From assembly GCA_937996825.1 (NCBI GenBank), contig CALKUJ010000050.1, positions 1 to 5,952 on the forward strand: a stretch of DNA of 5,952 nt, read 5' to 3'. How positions within the stretch are numbered: the first letter of the stretch is position 1; every line of letters starts with the position of its first letter. This stretch comes from an uncultured Polynucleobacter sp. GTDB taxonomy: Bacteria; Pseudomonadota; Gammaproteobacteria; Burkholderiales; Burkholderiaceae. The position numbers were made by a program, and so were the translations under genes. Below, in pieces: positions 1 through 5,952 of this stretch. The notes below the pieces were generated by a model. It was given only the letters and a program-made list of their open reading frames with translations, made no database searches and had not been told where the DNA came from.

Positions 1-14
1 TGCTCTTCCGATCT
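1..14 (+). other. Illumina sequencing adapter remnant (non-biological)
   Basis: The first 14 bases, TGCTCTTCCGATCT, are identical to the 3' end of the Illumina TruSeq read-2 (index) adapter. The base before GCTCTTCCGATCT is T, as in the read-2 adapter, and not C as in the read-1 adapter. The match sits exactly at the window edge and genuine rseP sequence starts right after it, as expected of an untrimmed contig end. By chance it stays open in the rseP frame, adding a false CSSD to the translation. These bases should not be counted as part of the genome. Confidence 0.93.
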
Positions 15-543
15 ATCCAGTGAAATTTCTAATATTTTTAAAGAAGAAAAAATGTCTAAGTTGGCTCCAGATGTCGATCCATTGGCTGCATTGGGTGTTA
101 AACCTGATTTAACAGAACCTGTGGCTATATTTGAGCTGAAATTAGGCTTATGGGATTCCTTAGTGGTGGCTGTAGAGCGCGTCTGGGATGTCAGCATGGT
201 TTCACTGAGGATGTTGGGTGGCATTTTCACGGGTGAATCCTCGATTAAGCAGATTGGTGGCCCCTTAAGTATTGCTGATATGGCGGGTAAATCAGTCCAG
301 GTAGGGTGGCAGTCTTATTTAGGTTTTTTGGCTTTGATTAGTATCAGTTTGGGGATTCTTAACTTGATGCCTTTACCTATGTTAGATGGTGGTCAGCTAC
401 TGTATGATGCATGGAAATTGCTCACAGGAAGTAAGGTTCCTGAAGCATGGCAAAATGTGCTTCAAAGAGTTGGTGTTGGTAGCCTAATGTTATTAACTAT
501 ATTGGCTTTGTTTAACGATATTTCTAGATTGTTTTTACGTTGA
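15..543 (+). CDS. rseP: RseP site-2 zinc metalloprotease, C-terminal part (5' truncated)
   Basis: This is the C-terminal part of the inner-membrane intramembrane protease RseP (family M50). In E. coli RseP cuts the anti-sigma factor RseA after DegS and so releases sigma-E; it also clears remnant signal peptides. The frame is open from the left edge, so the ATG at 52 is an internal methionine and not the start. The visible part holds the end of the PDZ region, a GGPLSIADMAG segment typical of the family, the transmembrane helix YLGFLALISISLGILNL, then PLPMLDGG with the metal-ligand Asp of the LDG motif (codon 385-387), and a last transmembrane helix ending in ALFNDISRL, very close to E. coli RseP. 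The HExxH catalytic motif and first membrane helices lie upstream and are missing because the contig ends, not because the gene is broken. The TGA stop overlaps the bamA start by three bases. Confidence 0.95.
540..543 (+). promoter_or_regulatory. TTGA stop/start overlap coupling rseP to bamA
   Basis: The last rseP codons read CGT TGA (538-543), and the bamA start TTG occupies 540-542, so stop and start share bases. The preceding 15 bases (GATTGTTTTTACG region) contain no purine-rich ribosome binding site. A weak start codon without its own binding site suggests that ribosomes finishing rseP re-initiate on bamA. The overlap is seen directly; coupling is inferred. Confidence 0.7.
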
Positions 544-2846
544 AAATACATCAAAAATTTATTAAAACCCCATTGGCCGCGATAGCGGTCAGTTTGTTAT
601 CAGCTCCTTTGATGGCTGCTGATCCATTTGTGGTGAAAGATATTCGCGTTGAAGGTTTGCAACGCGTTGAACCAGGAACGGTTTTTAGTTATTTACCAGT
701 AAGAGTTGGTGAAACTTTTACAGATGACAAAGGTGCTGATGCGATTCGCGCCCTCTATAACACTGGTTTTTTCAAAGACGTCAAAGTTGAATCTGATGGC
801 CAAGTTCTAGTGGTCAAGGTTGAAGAGCGACCATCAGTCTCGCAATTAGAATTTACAGGCATCAAAGAGTTCGACAAAGATGCTCTAAAAAAATCTTTGA
901 GAGCCGTGGGTGTTGCGGAAGCCCGTTACTACGACAAAGCCCTGATTGATAAAGCTGAGCAAGAGCTCAAGCGCCAGTATGTGTCTCGAGGTTTTTATGC
1001 TGCAGAGGTTGTGACAACGGTCACACCTGTTGAAAGAAATCGCGTGGCGATTGTGTTCAACGTTGATGAGGGTCAAGTATCAAAGATCCTTCAAATCAAT
1101 ATTGTTGGTAATCAGGCATTCAAAGAAAAACAGTTACGTGAAGAAATGCAGTTATCAACTCCTAACTGGTTATCTTGGTATACCAAAAATGATTTGTATT
1201 CCAAGCAAAAATTAACAGCTGATTTAGAGGCAATCCGTTCTTTTTACTTGAACCGTGGTTACCTTGAATTTGTAATTGAGTCGACACAAGTTTCAATCAC
1301 GCCGGATAAAAAAGGTATTTATCTCAACATCAATATCCGTGAAGGGCAGCAATATAAGGTTGCGTCAGTCAAGCTTGCTGGTGAGTTATTGGGTAAAGAT
1401 GAAGAGTTAACCAAATTAGTAAACCTCAAAGTAGGTGATGTGTTCTCATCTGCCAAGTTGACTGAAAGTACCAAAGCCATTGCGGATAAGTTGGGTGCAT
1501 ATGGTTATGCCTTTGCTGCAATCAACCCTCAACCAAATTTACAAAAAGATAAGCAAGTTGTTGACCTCAGCTTGATTGTTGATCCTGGTAAGCGCACCTA
1601 TGTTCGCAAAATCAATATTTCAGGCAATAACAAAACTCGTGATGAAGTGATTCGTCGTGAAATGCGTCAGCTGGAAAGTTCATGGTTTGATAGTGAAAAG
1701 CTGAAGCTTTCAAAAGACCGTATCAATCGTCTTGGGTACTTCACGGATGTAGAAATCAATACTGAAGATATTCCTGGTACATCTGACCAAGTGGATGTTG
1801 GTATCAAGGTTGCAGAAAAACCAACGGGTTCTTTGAGCTTGGGTGCAGGTTTCTCCTCAACGGATAAATTGATCTTGACGGCAGGTATTTCTCAAGAAAA
1901 TGCTTTTGGTACAGGAACCAGTATTGGCTTGAACGTTAATACGGGTCGTATTAACCAAACCATTGCTTTATCTAATTACGATCCATATTTCACAGAAGAC
2001 GGAATTAGCCGCTTCACAGAGGTTTACACCAGAACATCAAGACCTTTGTTCTATACCGGTGACTCTGAATACAAGATTGAATCAACCGGCGGTAACTTTA
2101 AGTTAGGCGTCCCATATTCAGAAGTTGACAGAGTCTTCTTTGGTCTAGGTATTGAGCAACTCAATATGCAGACAACAGTGAATTCGCCACCAAGCTATCA
2201 AGCGTATGTTAATTCTTACGGCAATAGCAATATGAACGTGCCATTCACGATTGGTTGGTCACGAGATGGCAGAGATAGTGCTCTGATTCCTTCTCGCGGT
2301 ACTTACCGTCAAGCAAACCTTGAAGTTGGTACCCCAGTGGCTGATCTTCAGTACTACCGTGCCTTCTACCAACACCAGTATTTCTTACCTTTATTTAAAG
2401 GCAATATTCTTTCCTTTAATGGTGAAATCGGCTACGGTGACACATTCAGCAATAAGCCATTCCCAGTGACTAAAAACTACTTCGTGGGTGGTATTGGATC
2501 TGTGCGAGGCTTCCAGCCAGGTTCTCTAGGTCCAACAAGTACCAACACCGCAACTGGTCGAGTGACCCCTGTCGGTGGAGCCTCTAAGCTCGTGGGTAAT
2601 GTGGAATATACTTTCCCTATTCCAGGTTCTGGTGTTGATAAGACTTTGCGTATTTTCAGCTTCTTTGATGCTGGTAACGTTTATGAAAATACCCCAGATT
2701 TATCAGGTTTAAGAACTTCTTATGGTTTTGGTTTATCTTGGATATCACCGCTGGGTCCTCTAAAATTTAGCTATGGTTTCCCAATGAGTCAAAAACCAGG
2801 AGATCGTTTGCAGCGTTTCCAGTTCCAAATTGGTACTGCGTTTTAA
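540..2846 (+). CDS. bamA: BamA, outer-membrane protein assembly factor (Omp85 family)
   Basis: BamA is the central subunit of the BAM complex, which folds and inserts beta-barrel proteins into the outer membrane. The 768-residue protein has a Sec signal peptide (about 1-26, likely cleaved before AADPF) and five POTRA domains (roughly 30-97, 98-178, 181-268, 271-348, 351-427). A 16-strand barrel (about 430-768) ends in Phe. POTRA5 keeps RREMRQ, whose Glu374 aligns with the E. coli residue that contacts BamD, and barrel loop 6 keeps the VRGF motif (655-658). It is shorter than E. coli BamA (810 residues), partly because loop 6 is shorter; I see no cysteine, so the E. coli loop-6 disulfide is absent. 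The start is a TTG at 540 inside the rseP stop (TTGA). The frame is closed by TAG at 525, and the next ATG falls at the end of the signal peptide, so TTG is the only good start. No clear Shine-Dalgarno precedes it, which implies translational coupling to rseP. Confidence 0.96.
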   Translation: MKIHQKFIKTPLAAIAVSLLSAPLMAADPFVVKDIRVEGLQRVEPGTVFSYLPVRVGETFTDDKGADAIRALYNTGFFKDVKVESDGQVLVVKVEERPSVSQLEFTGIKEFDKDALKKSLRAVGVAEARYYDKALIDKAEQELKRQYVSRGFYAAEVVTTVTPVERNRVAIVFNVDEGQVSKILQINIVGNQAFKEKQLREEMQLSTPNWLSWYTKNDLYSKQKLTADLEAIRSFYLNRGYLEFVIESTQVSITPDKKGIYLNINIREGQQYKVASVKLAGELLGKDEELTKLVNLKVGDVFSSAKLTESTKAIADKLGAYGYAFAAINPQPNLQKDKQVVDLSLIVDPGKRTYVRKINISGNNKTRDEVIRREMRQLESSWFDSEKLKLSKDRINRLGYFTDVEINTEDIPGTSDQVDVGIKVAEKPTGSLSLGAGFSSTDKLILTAGISQENAFGTGTSIGLNVNTGRINQTIALSNYDPYFTEDGISRFTEVYTRTSRPLFYTGDSEYKIESTGGNFKLGVPYSEVDRVFFGLGIEQLNMQTTVNSPPSYQAYVNSYGNSNMNVPFTIGWSRDGRDSALIPSRGTYRQANLEVGTPVADLQYYRAFYQHQYFLPLFKGNILSFNGEIGYGDTFSNKPFPVTKNYFVGGIGSVRGFQPGSLGPTSTNTATGRVTPVGGASKLVGNVEYTFPIPGSGVDKTLRIFSFFDAGNVYENTPDLSGLRTSYGFGLSWISPLGPLKFSYGFPMSQKPGDRLQRFQFQIGTAF

Positions 2847-2851
2847 TATTT

Positions 2852-2857
2852 GAAGGA
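2852..2857 (+). promoter_or_regulatory. Ribosome binding site of skp
   Basis: GAAGGA lies 7 bases before the ATG at 2865, which is ideal spacing. It decides the skp start: the upstream in-frame TTG at 2850 would overlap this site and has no binding site of its own. Confidence 0.8.
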
Positions 2858-2864
2858 TGTATTT

Positions 2865-3401
2865 ATGAATCGTTTTGCTAAGATGTTCATTCAATCAACT
2901 GTTATTTCAGGCTTGGCCTTGAGTCTTTTTTCTGCTTCGGCCATCGCTAATGATGACAAAGATTTTAGTGGTCGCATCGGTGTTGTGAATTCCGAGAGAA
3001 TTTTCAAAGACTCTAATATGGCTAAAGCCAGCCAAACCAAGTTGCAAAGTGAATTTGCTAAACGTGAAAAAGATTTACGTGATGATGCCCAGAAGATTAA
3101 AACAGCTGCTGAGCGCTTAGATAAGGATGCTGCAGTGATGTCTGACACAGAGCGTGTGCGCCGTCAACGCGAGCTGGCTGATGCTGATCGTGAGCTTCAG
3201 CGAAAGCAAAGAGAATTCACTGAGGATGTGAACCAAAGAAGTTTTGAAGAGCGCTCAAAGATTGCACAAAAAGCAAACCAAGCACTTAAAGCTGTTGCTG
3301 AACAACGCAAATTAGATTTAATTGTTCAAGAAGCTGCTTATGTGAATCCTAAGATTGATGTCACTGATGACGTCATCAAAGCACTCAATAATTTACGTTA
3401 A
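2865..3401 (+). CDS. skp: Skp/OmpH-family periplasmic chaperone
   Basis: Skp is a trimeric, jellyfish-shaped periplasmic chaperone that holds unfolded outer-membrane proteins on their way to BamA. With the ATG at 2865 the product has 178 residues (E. coli Skp 161). A Sec signal peptide covers 1-28, with cleavage after AIA before NDDKDF. The conserved OmpH core strand GRIGVVNSERIF follows (37-47). A long, charged, heptad-rich coiled-coil region (about 50-150) forms the tentacles. The C-terminal core strand LDLIVQEAAYVNPKIDVT closes the trimerisation body, followed by a short helix DVIKALNNL. The start is chosen from the GAAGGA site 7 bases upstream; starting at the in-frame TTG 2850 would add five residues (MKDVF) to the signal peptide and destroy that site. 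The gene lies 18 bases after bamA and 16 before lpxD, the usual place for skp. Confidence 0.94.
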   Translation: MNRFAKMFIQSTVISGLALSLFSASAIANDDKDFSGRIGVVNSERIFKDSNMAKASQTKLQSEFAKREKDLRDDAQKIKTAAERLDKDAAVMSDTERVRRQRELADADRELQRKQREFTEDVNQRSFEERSKIAQKANQALKAVAEQRKLDLIVQEAAYVNPKIDVTDDVIKALNNLR

Positions 3402-3417
3402 TTATTAAGAGATTCAT

Positions 3418-4485
3418 ATGCCAACGATTGCTGAGTTAGCCGAACGCTATTCGGCTCGCTTAGCGGGCAGGGGAGATAAGCTTGTTTCTGGTTTGGCTCC
3501 TCTAACACAAGCCAATCAGTCTCAACTGGCTTTTCTAGCAAATCCACTTTATCGCAATGATGCTCTGACCAGTCAAGCAGGTGGCTTGATTGTTTCTGAC
3601 TCAGATCATGAATACTTGCAAGAGCATTCGAGCGATAAGAATAGAACTTACCTTGTGACAAAAAATCCTTATGCATTATTTGCAAGGATTGCCCAAGAGT
3701 TTGCAAAATCTGCTGCTCCCACACATTTACCAGGCGTACACCCAAGTGCAGTGATTGAGCCTGGAGTAAAAATTGCAGCCTCGGCCCATATTGGACCGCT
3801 TTGCCATGTGGCTAAGGGTGCTTCGATTGGTGAGAGATCAGTTCTTGTCTCCCAAGTTCATGTCGGTGCGAATGCTTCAATAGGTGCCGATGCCTTGATC
3901 TACCCAAATGTTTCAATTTATCAAGATTGTCAATTAGGTGATCGCAATATTGTCCATAGTGGCACTGTGATTGGATCAGATGGTTTTGGCTTTGCCCCAG
4001 ATCTTGCTGCCGGTGAGTGGGTCAAAGTCCCCCAAACAGGTCGTGTGGTGATTGGTCATGATGTTGAAATTGGATCAAATACATCAGTTGATCGTGGTGC
4101 GCTGGCAGATACTCAAATCGATGATGGTTGCAAGATAGACAATTTGGTTCAGATTGCTCATAACGTGCATATTGGCGCTTTATCTGTCATAGCTGGTAAT
4201 ACCGCCGTGGCAGGAAGCGTGACGATTGGCAAAATGTGCATGATTGGTGGATCCAGCAGTATTGCGGGGCATTTGAATATTGCTGATAGAACAACGATTT
4301 CCGGTGGCACAACCATCATTCGTTCGATTGATGAGCCTGGCCAACACTTCACCAGTATTTTCCCCATGTTGCCTCATGCAGATTGGGAAAAGAATGCTGC
4401 TATTTTGCGTGGCTTGGATAAAATGCGTCAGAAGATCAAAGATTTAGAAAAGCAGCTTCAAAGTATCGCTGCTGATAAGAAATAA
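3418..4485 (+). CDS. lpxD: LpxD, UDP-3-O-(3-hydroxyacyl)glucosamine N-acyltransferase
   Basis: LpxD performs the third step of lipid A synthesis, moving a 3-hydroxyacyl chain from ACP to the 2-amino group of UDP-3-O-acyl-glucosamine in the cytoplasm. The 355-residue product has the typical N-terminal uridine-binding domain (about 1-100, with FLANPLY at 39-45). A left-handed beta-helix of hexapeptide repeats follows (about 105-305, many [IV]G pairs such as VIGHDVEIGS), then a C-terminal helix (about 323-352, MRQKIKDLEKQLQ). His248 in VQIAHNV matches the E. coli catalytic His239, and His285 in AGHLNI matches His276 with the same 37-residue spacing. At the position of the E. coli chain-length ruler Met290 this protein has Thr299. 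The ATG at 3418 has a modest AAGAGA binding site 5 bases upstream. It is unlikely to be lpxA: length, N-terminal domain and motif all fit LpxD, and a true lpxA lies downstream. Confidence 0.96.
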   Translation: MPTIAELAERYSARLAGRGDKLVSGLAPLTQANQSQLAFLANPLYRNDALTSQAGGLIVSDSDHEYLQEHSSDKNRTYLVTKNPYALFARIAQEFAKSAAPTHLPGVHPSAVIEPGVKIAASAHIGPLCHVAKGASIGERSVLVSQVHVGANASIGADALIYPNVSIYQDCQLGDRNIVHSGTVIGSDGFGFAPDLAAGEWVKVPQTGRVVIGHDVEIGSNTSVDRGALADTQIDDGCKIDNLVQIAHNVHIGALSVIAGNTAVAGSVTIGKMCMIGGSSSIAGHLNIADRTTISGGTTIIRSIDEPGQHFTSIFPMLPHADWEKNAAILRGLDKMRQKIKDLEKQLQSIAADKK

Positions 4486-4509
4486 ACGTAAAAAGAGAAA
4501 AGGTTATTC

Positions 4510-4959
4510 ATGAGCGAGCTAGTTAATTTTGATATCAATCAAATCTTAAAGATGCTACCGCATCGCTATCCATTTTTATTGGTTGATCGCGTGCTTGAGT
4601 TGGAGGCTGGTCAACGCGTGAAGGCATTGAAAAATGTCACCATGAACGAACCTCATTTCACCGGTCATTTCCCAGAATTTCCGGTGATGCCAGGCGTTTT
4701 GATTCTAGAAGCCTTGGCTCAAACTGCCGCATTACTGACGTTTGGTCAAGATTCTGTTGATGATTCAGTCTATTTCTTTGTGGGTATTGATAACGCTCGC
4801 TTCAAAAGACCAGTCACACCAGGCGATCAATTGATTCTGAATGCCTCAATAGAAAGATTCAAAGGTGGTATTTGGAAATTCAAAACTTTTGCAACGGTGA
4901 ATGATGTGGTGGTGACTGAAGCCGATTTAATGTGCACCATTCGTAAAAAGGAAGCCTAA
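4510..4959 (+). CDS. fabZ: FabZ, 3-hydroxyacyl-ACP dehydratase
   Basis: FabZ removes water from 3-hydroxyacyl-ACP to give trans-2-enoyl-ACP in type II fatty acid synthesis, acting in the cytoplasm as a hot-dog-fold oligomer. The 149-residue length is normal. The diagnostic N-terminal LPHRYPFLLVDRV is at 16-28. The active-site motif HFTGHFPEFPVMPGVL carries the catalytic His53, and Glu67 in LILEALAQ is the second catalytic residue, 14 residues later as in characterised FabZ proteins. The internal PVTPGDQL (101-108) is also typical. FabA is excluded by length and by the LPHRYPFLLVDRV signature. The ATG has an AAAAGG site (4498-4503) 6 bases upstream. Its place between lpxD and lpxA is widely conserved in proteobacteria and makes sense because FabZ and LpxA/LpxD share the 3-hydroxyacyl-ACP pool. 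Confidence 0.97.
   Translation: MSELVNFDINQILKMLPHRYPFLLVDRVLELEAGQRVKALKNVTMNEPHFTGHFPEFPVMPGVLILEALAQTAALLTFGQDSVDDSVYFFVGIDNARFKRPVTPGDQLILNASIERFKGGIWKFKTFATVNDVVVTEADLMCTIRKKEA
4948..4952 (+). promoter_or_regulatory. Ribosome binding site of lpxA inside the end of fabZ
   Basis: AAGGA lies within the last fabZ codons, 8 bases before the lpxA ATG at 4961. Since only one base separates the fabZ stop (4957-4959) from that ATG, ribosomes terminating on fabZ would cover this site, which suggests coupled translation of the two genes. Confidence 0.7.
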
Positions 4960-4960
4960 G

Positions 4961-5758
4961 ATGGCTTTGATTCACCCAAGCGCGATCATCGATTCAAAAG
5001 CAGAAATTGCTGAAGATGTAGAGATTGGTCCGTACGCAGTGATTGGTCCAAATGTCACGATTGGACGCAAAACACAAATTGGTGCTCACACAGTAGTTGA
5101 GGGGCACACAACCATCGGTGCTGAAAACAGAATTGGTCACTTCGCATCTGTGGGTGGCGCACCTCAAGACATGAAGTACCGTGGTGAGCCAACCAAGTTA
5201 GTGATTGGCGATCGTAATTTGATTCGTGAATTCACAACGCTGCACACAGGCACTATCCAAGATCAGGGTATTACGAAGATTGGTAACGACAACTGGATCA
5301 TGGCTTATGTACACATTGCACATGATTGCCAAATTGGAAACAACACGATTTTCTCCAGCAATGCTCAGATTGCTGGTCACGTGAAGGTAAGTGATTGGGC
5401 GATTATGGGCGGCATGTCAGGCGTTCATCAATTTGTTCGAATTGGCCAACATGCCATGTTGGGCGGCGCTTCTGCATTGGTGCAAGATATTCCGCCATTT
5501 GTGATTGCTGCCGGAGATAAAGCATCCCCGCATGGTATTAACGTGGAAGGTCTGAAGCGTCGCGGTTTCTCAAGTGAAACCATTTCTGCATTGCGGCAGG
5601 CATATAAAGTTCTCTATAAAGATGGTCTTAGTTTCGAAGAGGCTAAAGTGGAGATTCAGAAGATGGCCCTTGCTAGCGCCTCAGATACCGCTACTGCAGA
5701 AAAGCTGACAGAGTTCCATGACTTTATTGCCGCCTCTACGCGCGGCATCATTCGGTAA
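4961..5758 (+). CDS. lpxA: LpxA, acyl-ACP:UDP-GlcNAc O-acyltransferase
   Basis: LpxA catalyses the first, reversible step of lipid A synthesis: transfer of a 3-hydroxyacyl chain from ACP to the 3-OH of UDP-N-acetylglucosamine. The 265-residue product is the normal size for the family (E. coli 262). Hexapeptide repeats from residue 3 to about 185 build the left-handed beta-helix, and an alpha-helical C-terminal domain follows (about 195-265). The catalytic His121 in HIAHDCQIGN matches E. coli His125. His118, His140 (AGH) and His156 (HQF) match E. coli His122, His144 and His160 with identical spacing. Gly169 aligns with E. coli Gly173, the chain-length ruler. The loop GGAPQDMKYRGEPT (65-78) is a further LpxA signature. 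The start sits one base after the fabZ stop with an AAGGA site in fabZ. lpxB follows after 10 bases, the common arrangement. Confidence 0.97.
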   Translation: MALIHPSAIIDSKAEIAEDVEIGPYAVIGPNVTIGRKTQIGAHTVVEGHTTIGAENRIGHFASVGGAPQDMKYRGEPTKLVIGDRNLIREFTTLHTGTIQDQGITKIGNDNWIMAYVHIAHDCQIGNNTIFSSNAQIAGHVKVSDWAIMGGMSGVHQFVRIGQHAMLGGASALVQDIPPFVIAAGDKASPHGINVEGLKRRGFSSETISALRQAYKVLYKDGLSFEEAKVEIQKMALASASDTATAEKLTEFHDFIAASTRGIIR

Positions 5759-5759
5759 T

Positions 5760-5763
5760 AGGA
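5760..5763 (+). promoter_or_regulatory. Ribosome binding site of lpxB
   Basis: AGGA lies just after the lpxA stop and 5 bases before the TTG at 5769. It supports that TTG as the lpxB start; no ATG or GTG lies nearby in the same frame. Confidence 0.65.
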
Positions 5764-5768
5764 TTACT

Positions 5769-5952
5769 TTGCCAAAGTTAGCTTGTGTAGCTGGCGAACC
5801 TTCTGGCGATCTACTAGCTGCGCCGGTGCTTAGTGCGCTAAATCAAATACCGGATATGGCCAGCTTAGAGGTCTACGGGATAGGCGGCCCTCGTATGCAA
5901 GCTGAAGGCATGCGTTCTGATTGGCCCATGGAAACATTGAGTGTGCGTGGCT
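5769..5952 (+). CDS. lpxB: LpxB, lipid-A-disaccharide synthase, N-terminal part (3' truncated by window)
   Basis: LpxB is a GT19-family glycosyltransferase, membrane-associated on the cytoplasmic side. It joins UDP-2,3-diacylglucosamine to lipid X to give the lipid A disaccharide. The 61 complete codons visible translate to LPKLACVAGEPSGDLLAAPV (first residue read as Met at the start codon), then a GIGGPRMQAEGM segment and an MET-L-SVRG segment, all characteristic of the LpxB N-terminus. AGEPSGD is the family signature loop after the first beta strand. The start is TTG with AGGA 5 bases upstream; it places the signature about 8 residues from the N-terminus, as usual. A full LpxB has about 380 residues, so most of the gene, including the nucleotide-binding C-terminal half, lies beyond the right edge. 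Nothing suggests it is broken. Confidence 0.95.
   Translation, partial: MPKLACVAGEPSGDLLAAPVLSALNQIPDMASLEVYGIGGPRMQAEGMRSDWPMETLSVRG

Noticed and set aside
52..543. A complete 163-residue gene starting at the ATG at 52
   Set aside because: The reading frame is open to the left edge and the product is plainly the C-terminal part of RseP; the ATG is an internal methionine of a truncated gene.
2713..2741. Sigma-E-like promoter for skp: GAACTT followed after 17 bases by TCTTG
   Set aside because: The -10 match is poor, the spacing is off by about a base, and the six-base GAACTT also occurs inside lpxD (3644-3649) with no partner; it encodes conserved BamA barrel residues. It cannot be distinguished from chance.
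2850..2864. A longer skp starting at the TTG at 2850
   Set aside because: The ATG at 2865 has a strong, well-spaced GAAGGA site that the TTG start would overlap, and the signal peptide is complete from the ATG.
3365..3378. Perfect 14-base palindrome TGATGACGTCATCA, possibly an operator
   Set aside because: It lies inside the conserved C-terminal coding part of skp, and a 14-base palindrome is expected by chance roughly once in every 16 kb, so finding one here is not notable.
3398..3745. Antisense reading frame of 115 codons opposite lpxD
   Set aside because: It lies fully opposite the conserved lpxD N-terminus, resembles no family I know, and is best explained as the shadow of a real gene. 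The same holds for the shorter antisense frames at 885-1076, 2891-3148, 4158-4367, 4180-4377 and 5198-5380, and the out-of-frame one at 1030-1215.
4486..4509. A terminator or promoter in the largest gap, between lpxD and fabZ
   Set aside because: The 24 bases are a purine-rich run with the fabZ ribosome binding site; no stem-loop with a T-run and no -35/-10 pair is visible.
3730..5500. lpxD and lpxA as a recent tandem duplication, with repeated GATTGG-type DNA
   Set aside because: The short repeated DNA words come from hexapeptide repeats ([IV]G pairs). The two proteins differ in domain layout and catalytic context and are an ancient paralogous pair found across Gram-negative bacteria.

Overview
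The window is a stretch of the conserved envelope-biogenesis operon of a Gram-negative bacterium, read entirely on the + strand. The gene order is rseP (3' end only), bamA, skp/ompH, lpxD, fabZ, lpxA, lpxB (5' end only). This order, the protein sequences (LpxD ending in a short helix after a hexapeptide domain, LpxB with AGEPSGD, a short BamA barrel loop 6) and the AT-leaning base composition (low-to-mid 40s % GC by eye, not counted) suggest a betaproteobacterium of the Burkholderiales. A Polynucleobacter-like freshwater lineage is my best guess, at moderate confidence. No rRNA, tRNA, mobile element or CRISPR array is visible.

Layout. Bases 1-14 are not biological: they match the 3' end of an Illumina TruSeq adapter, so the left edge is an untrimmed contig end. 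Bases 15-543 encode the C-terminal part of the site-2 protease RseP. Its stop codon overlaps a TTG start of bamA (540-2846). skp (2865-3401) follows after 18 bases, lpxD (3418-4485) after 16, fabZ (4510-4959) after 24 and lpxA (4961-5758) after 1. lpxB starts at a TTG (5769) 10 bases after lpxA and runs off the right edge. No gap exceeds 24 bases, and I see no terminator or convincing promoter, so the whole window looks like one transcription unit.

How the genes work together. RseP is the inner-membrane protease of the sigma-E envelope-stress pathway. BamA is the core of the outer-membrane protein insertase, and Skp is the periplasmic chaperone that delivers unfolded outer-membrane proteins to it. 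LpxA, LpxD and LpxB carry out steps 1, 3 and 5 of lipid A synthesis. FabZ, the dehydratase of fatty acid elongation, competes with LpxA and LpxD for 3-hydroxyacyl-ACP. The operon therefore co-produces both building systems of the outer membrane, protein and lipopolysaccharide.

All complete genes are intact, with expected lengths and catalytic residues. I found no undescribed system here. The points worth a second look are the adapter remnant, the bamA TTG start embedded in the rseP stop codon, and a few residue-level differences from E. coli in LpxD and BamA.
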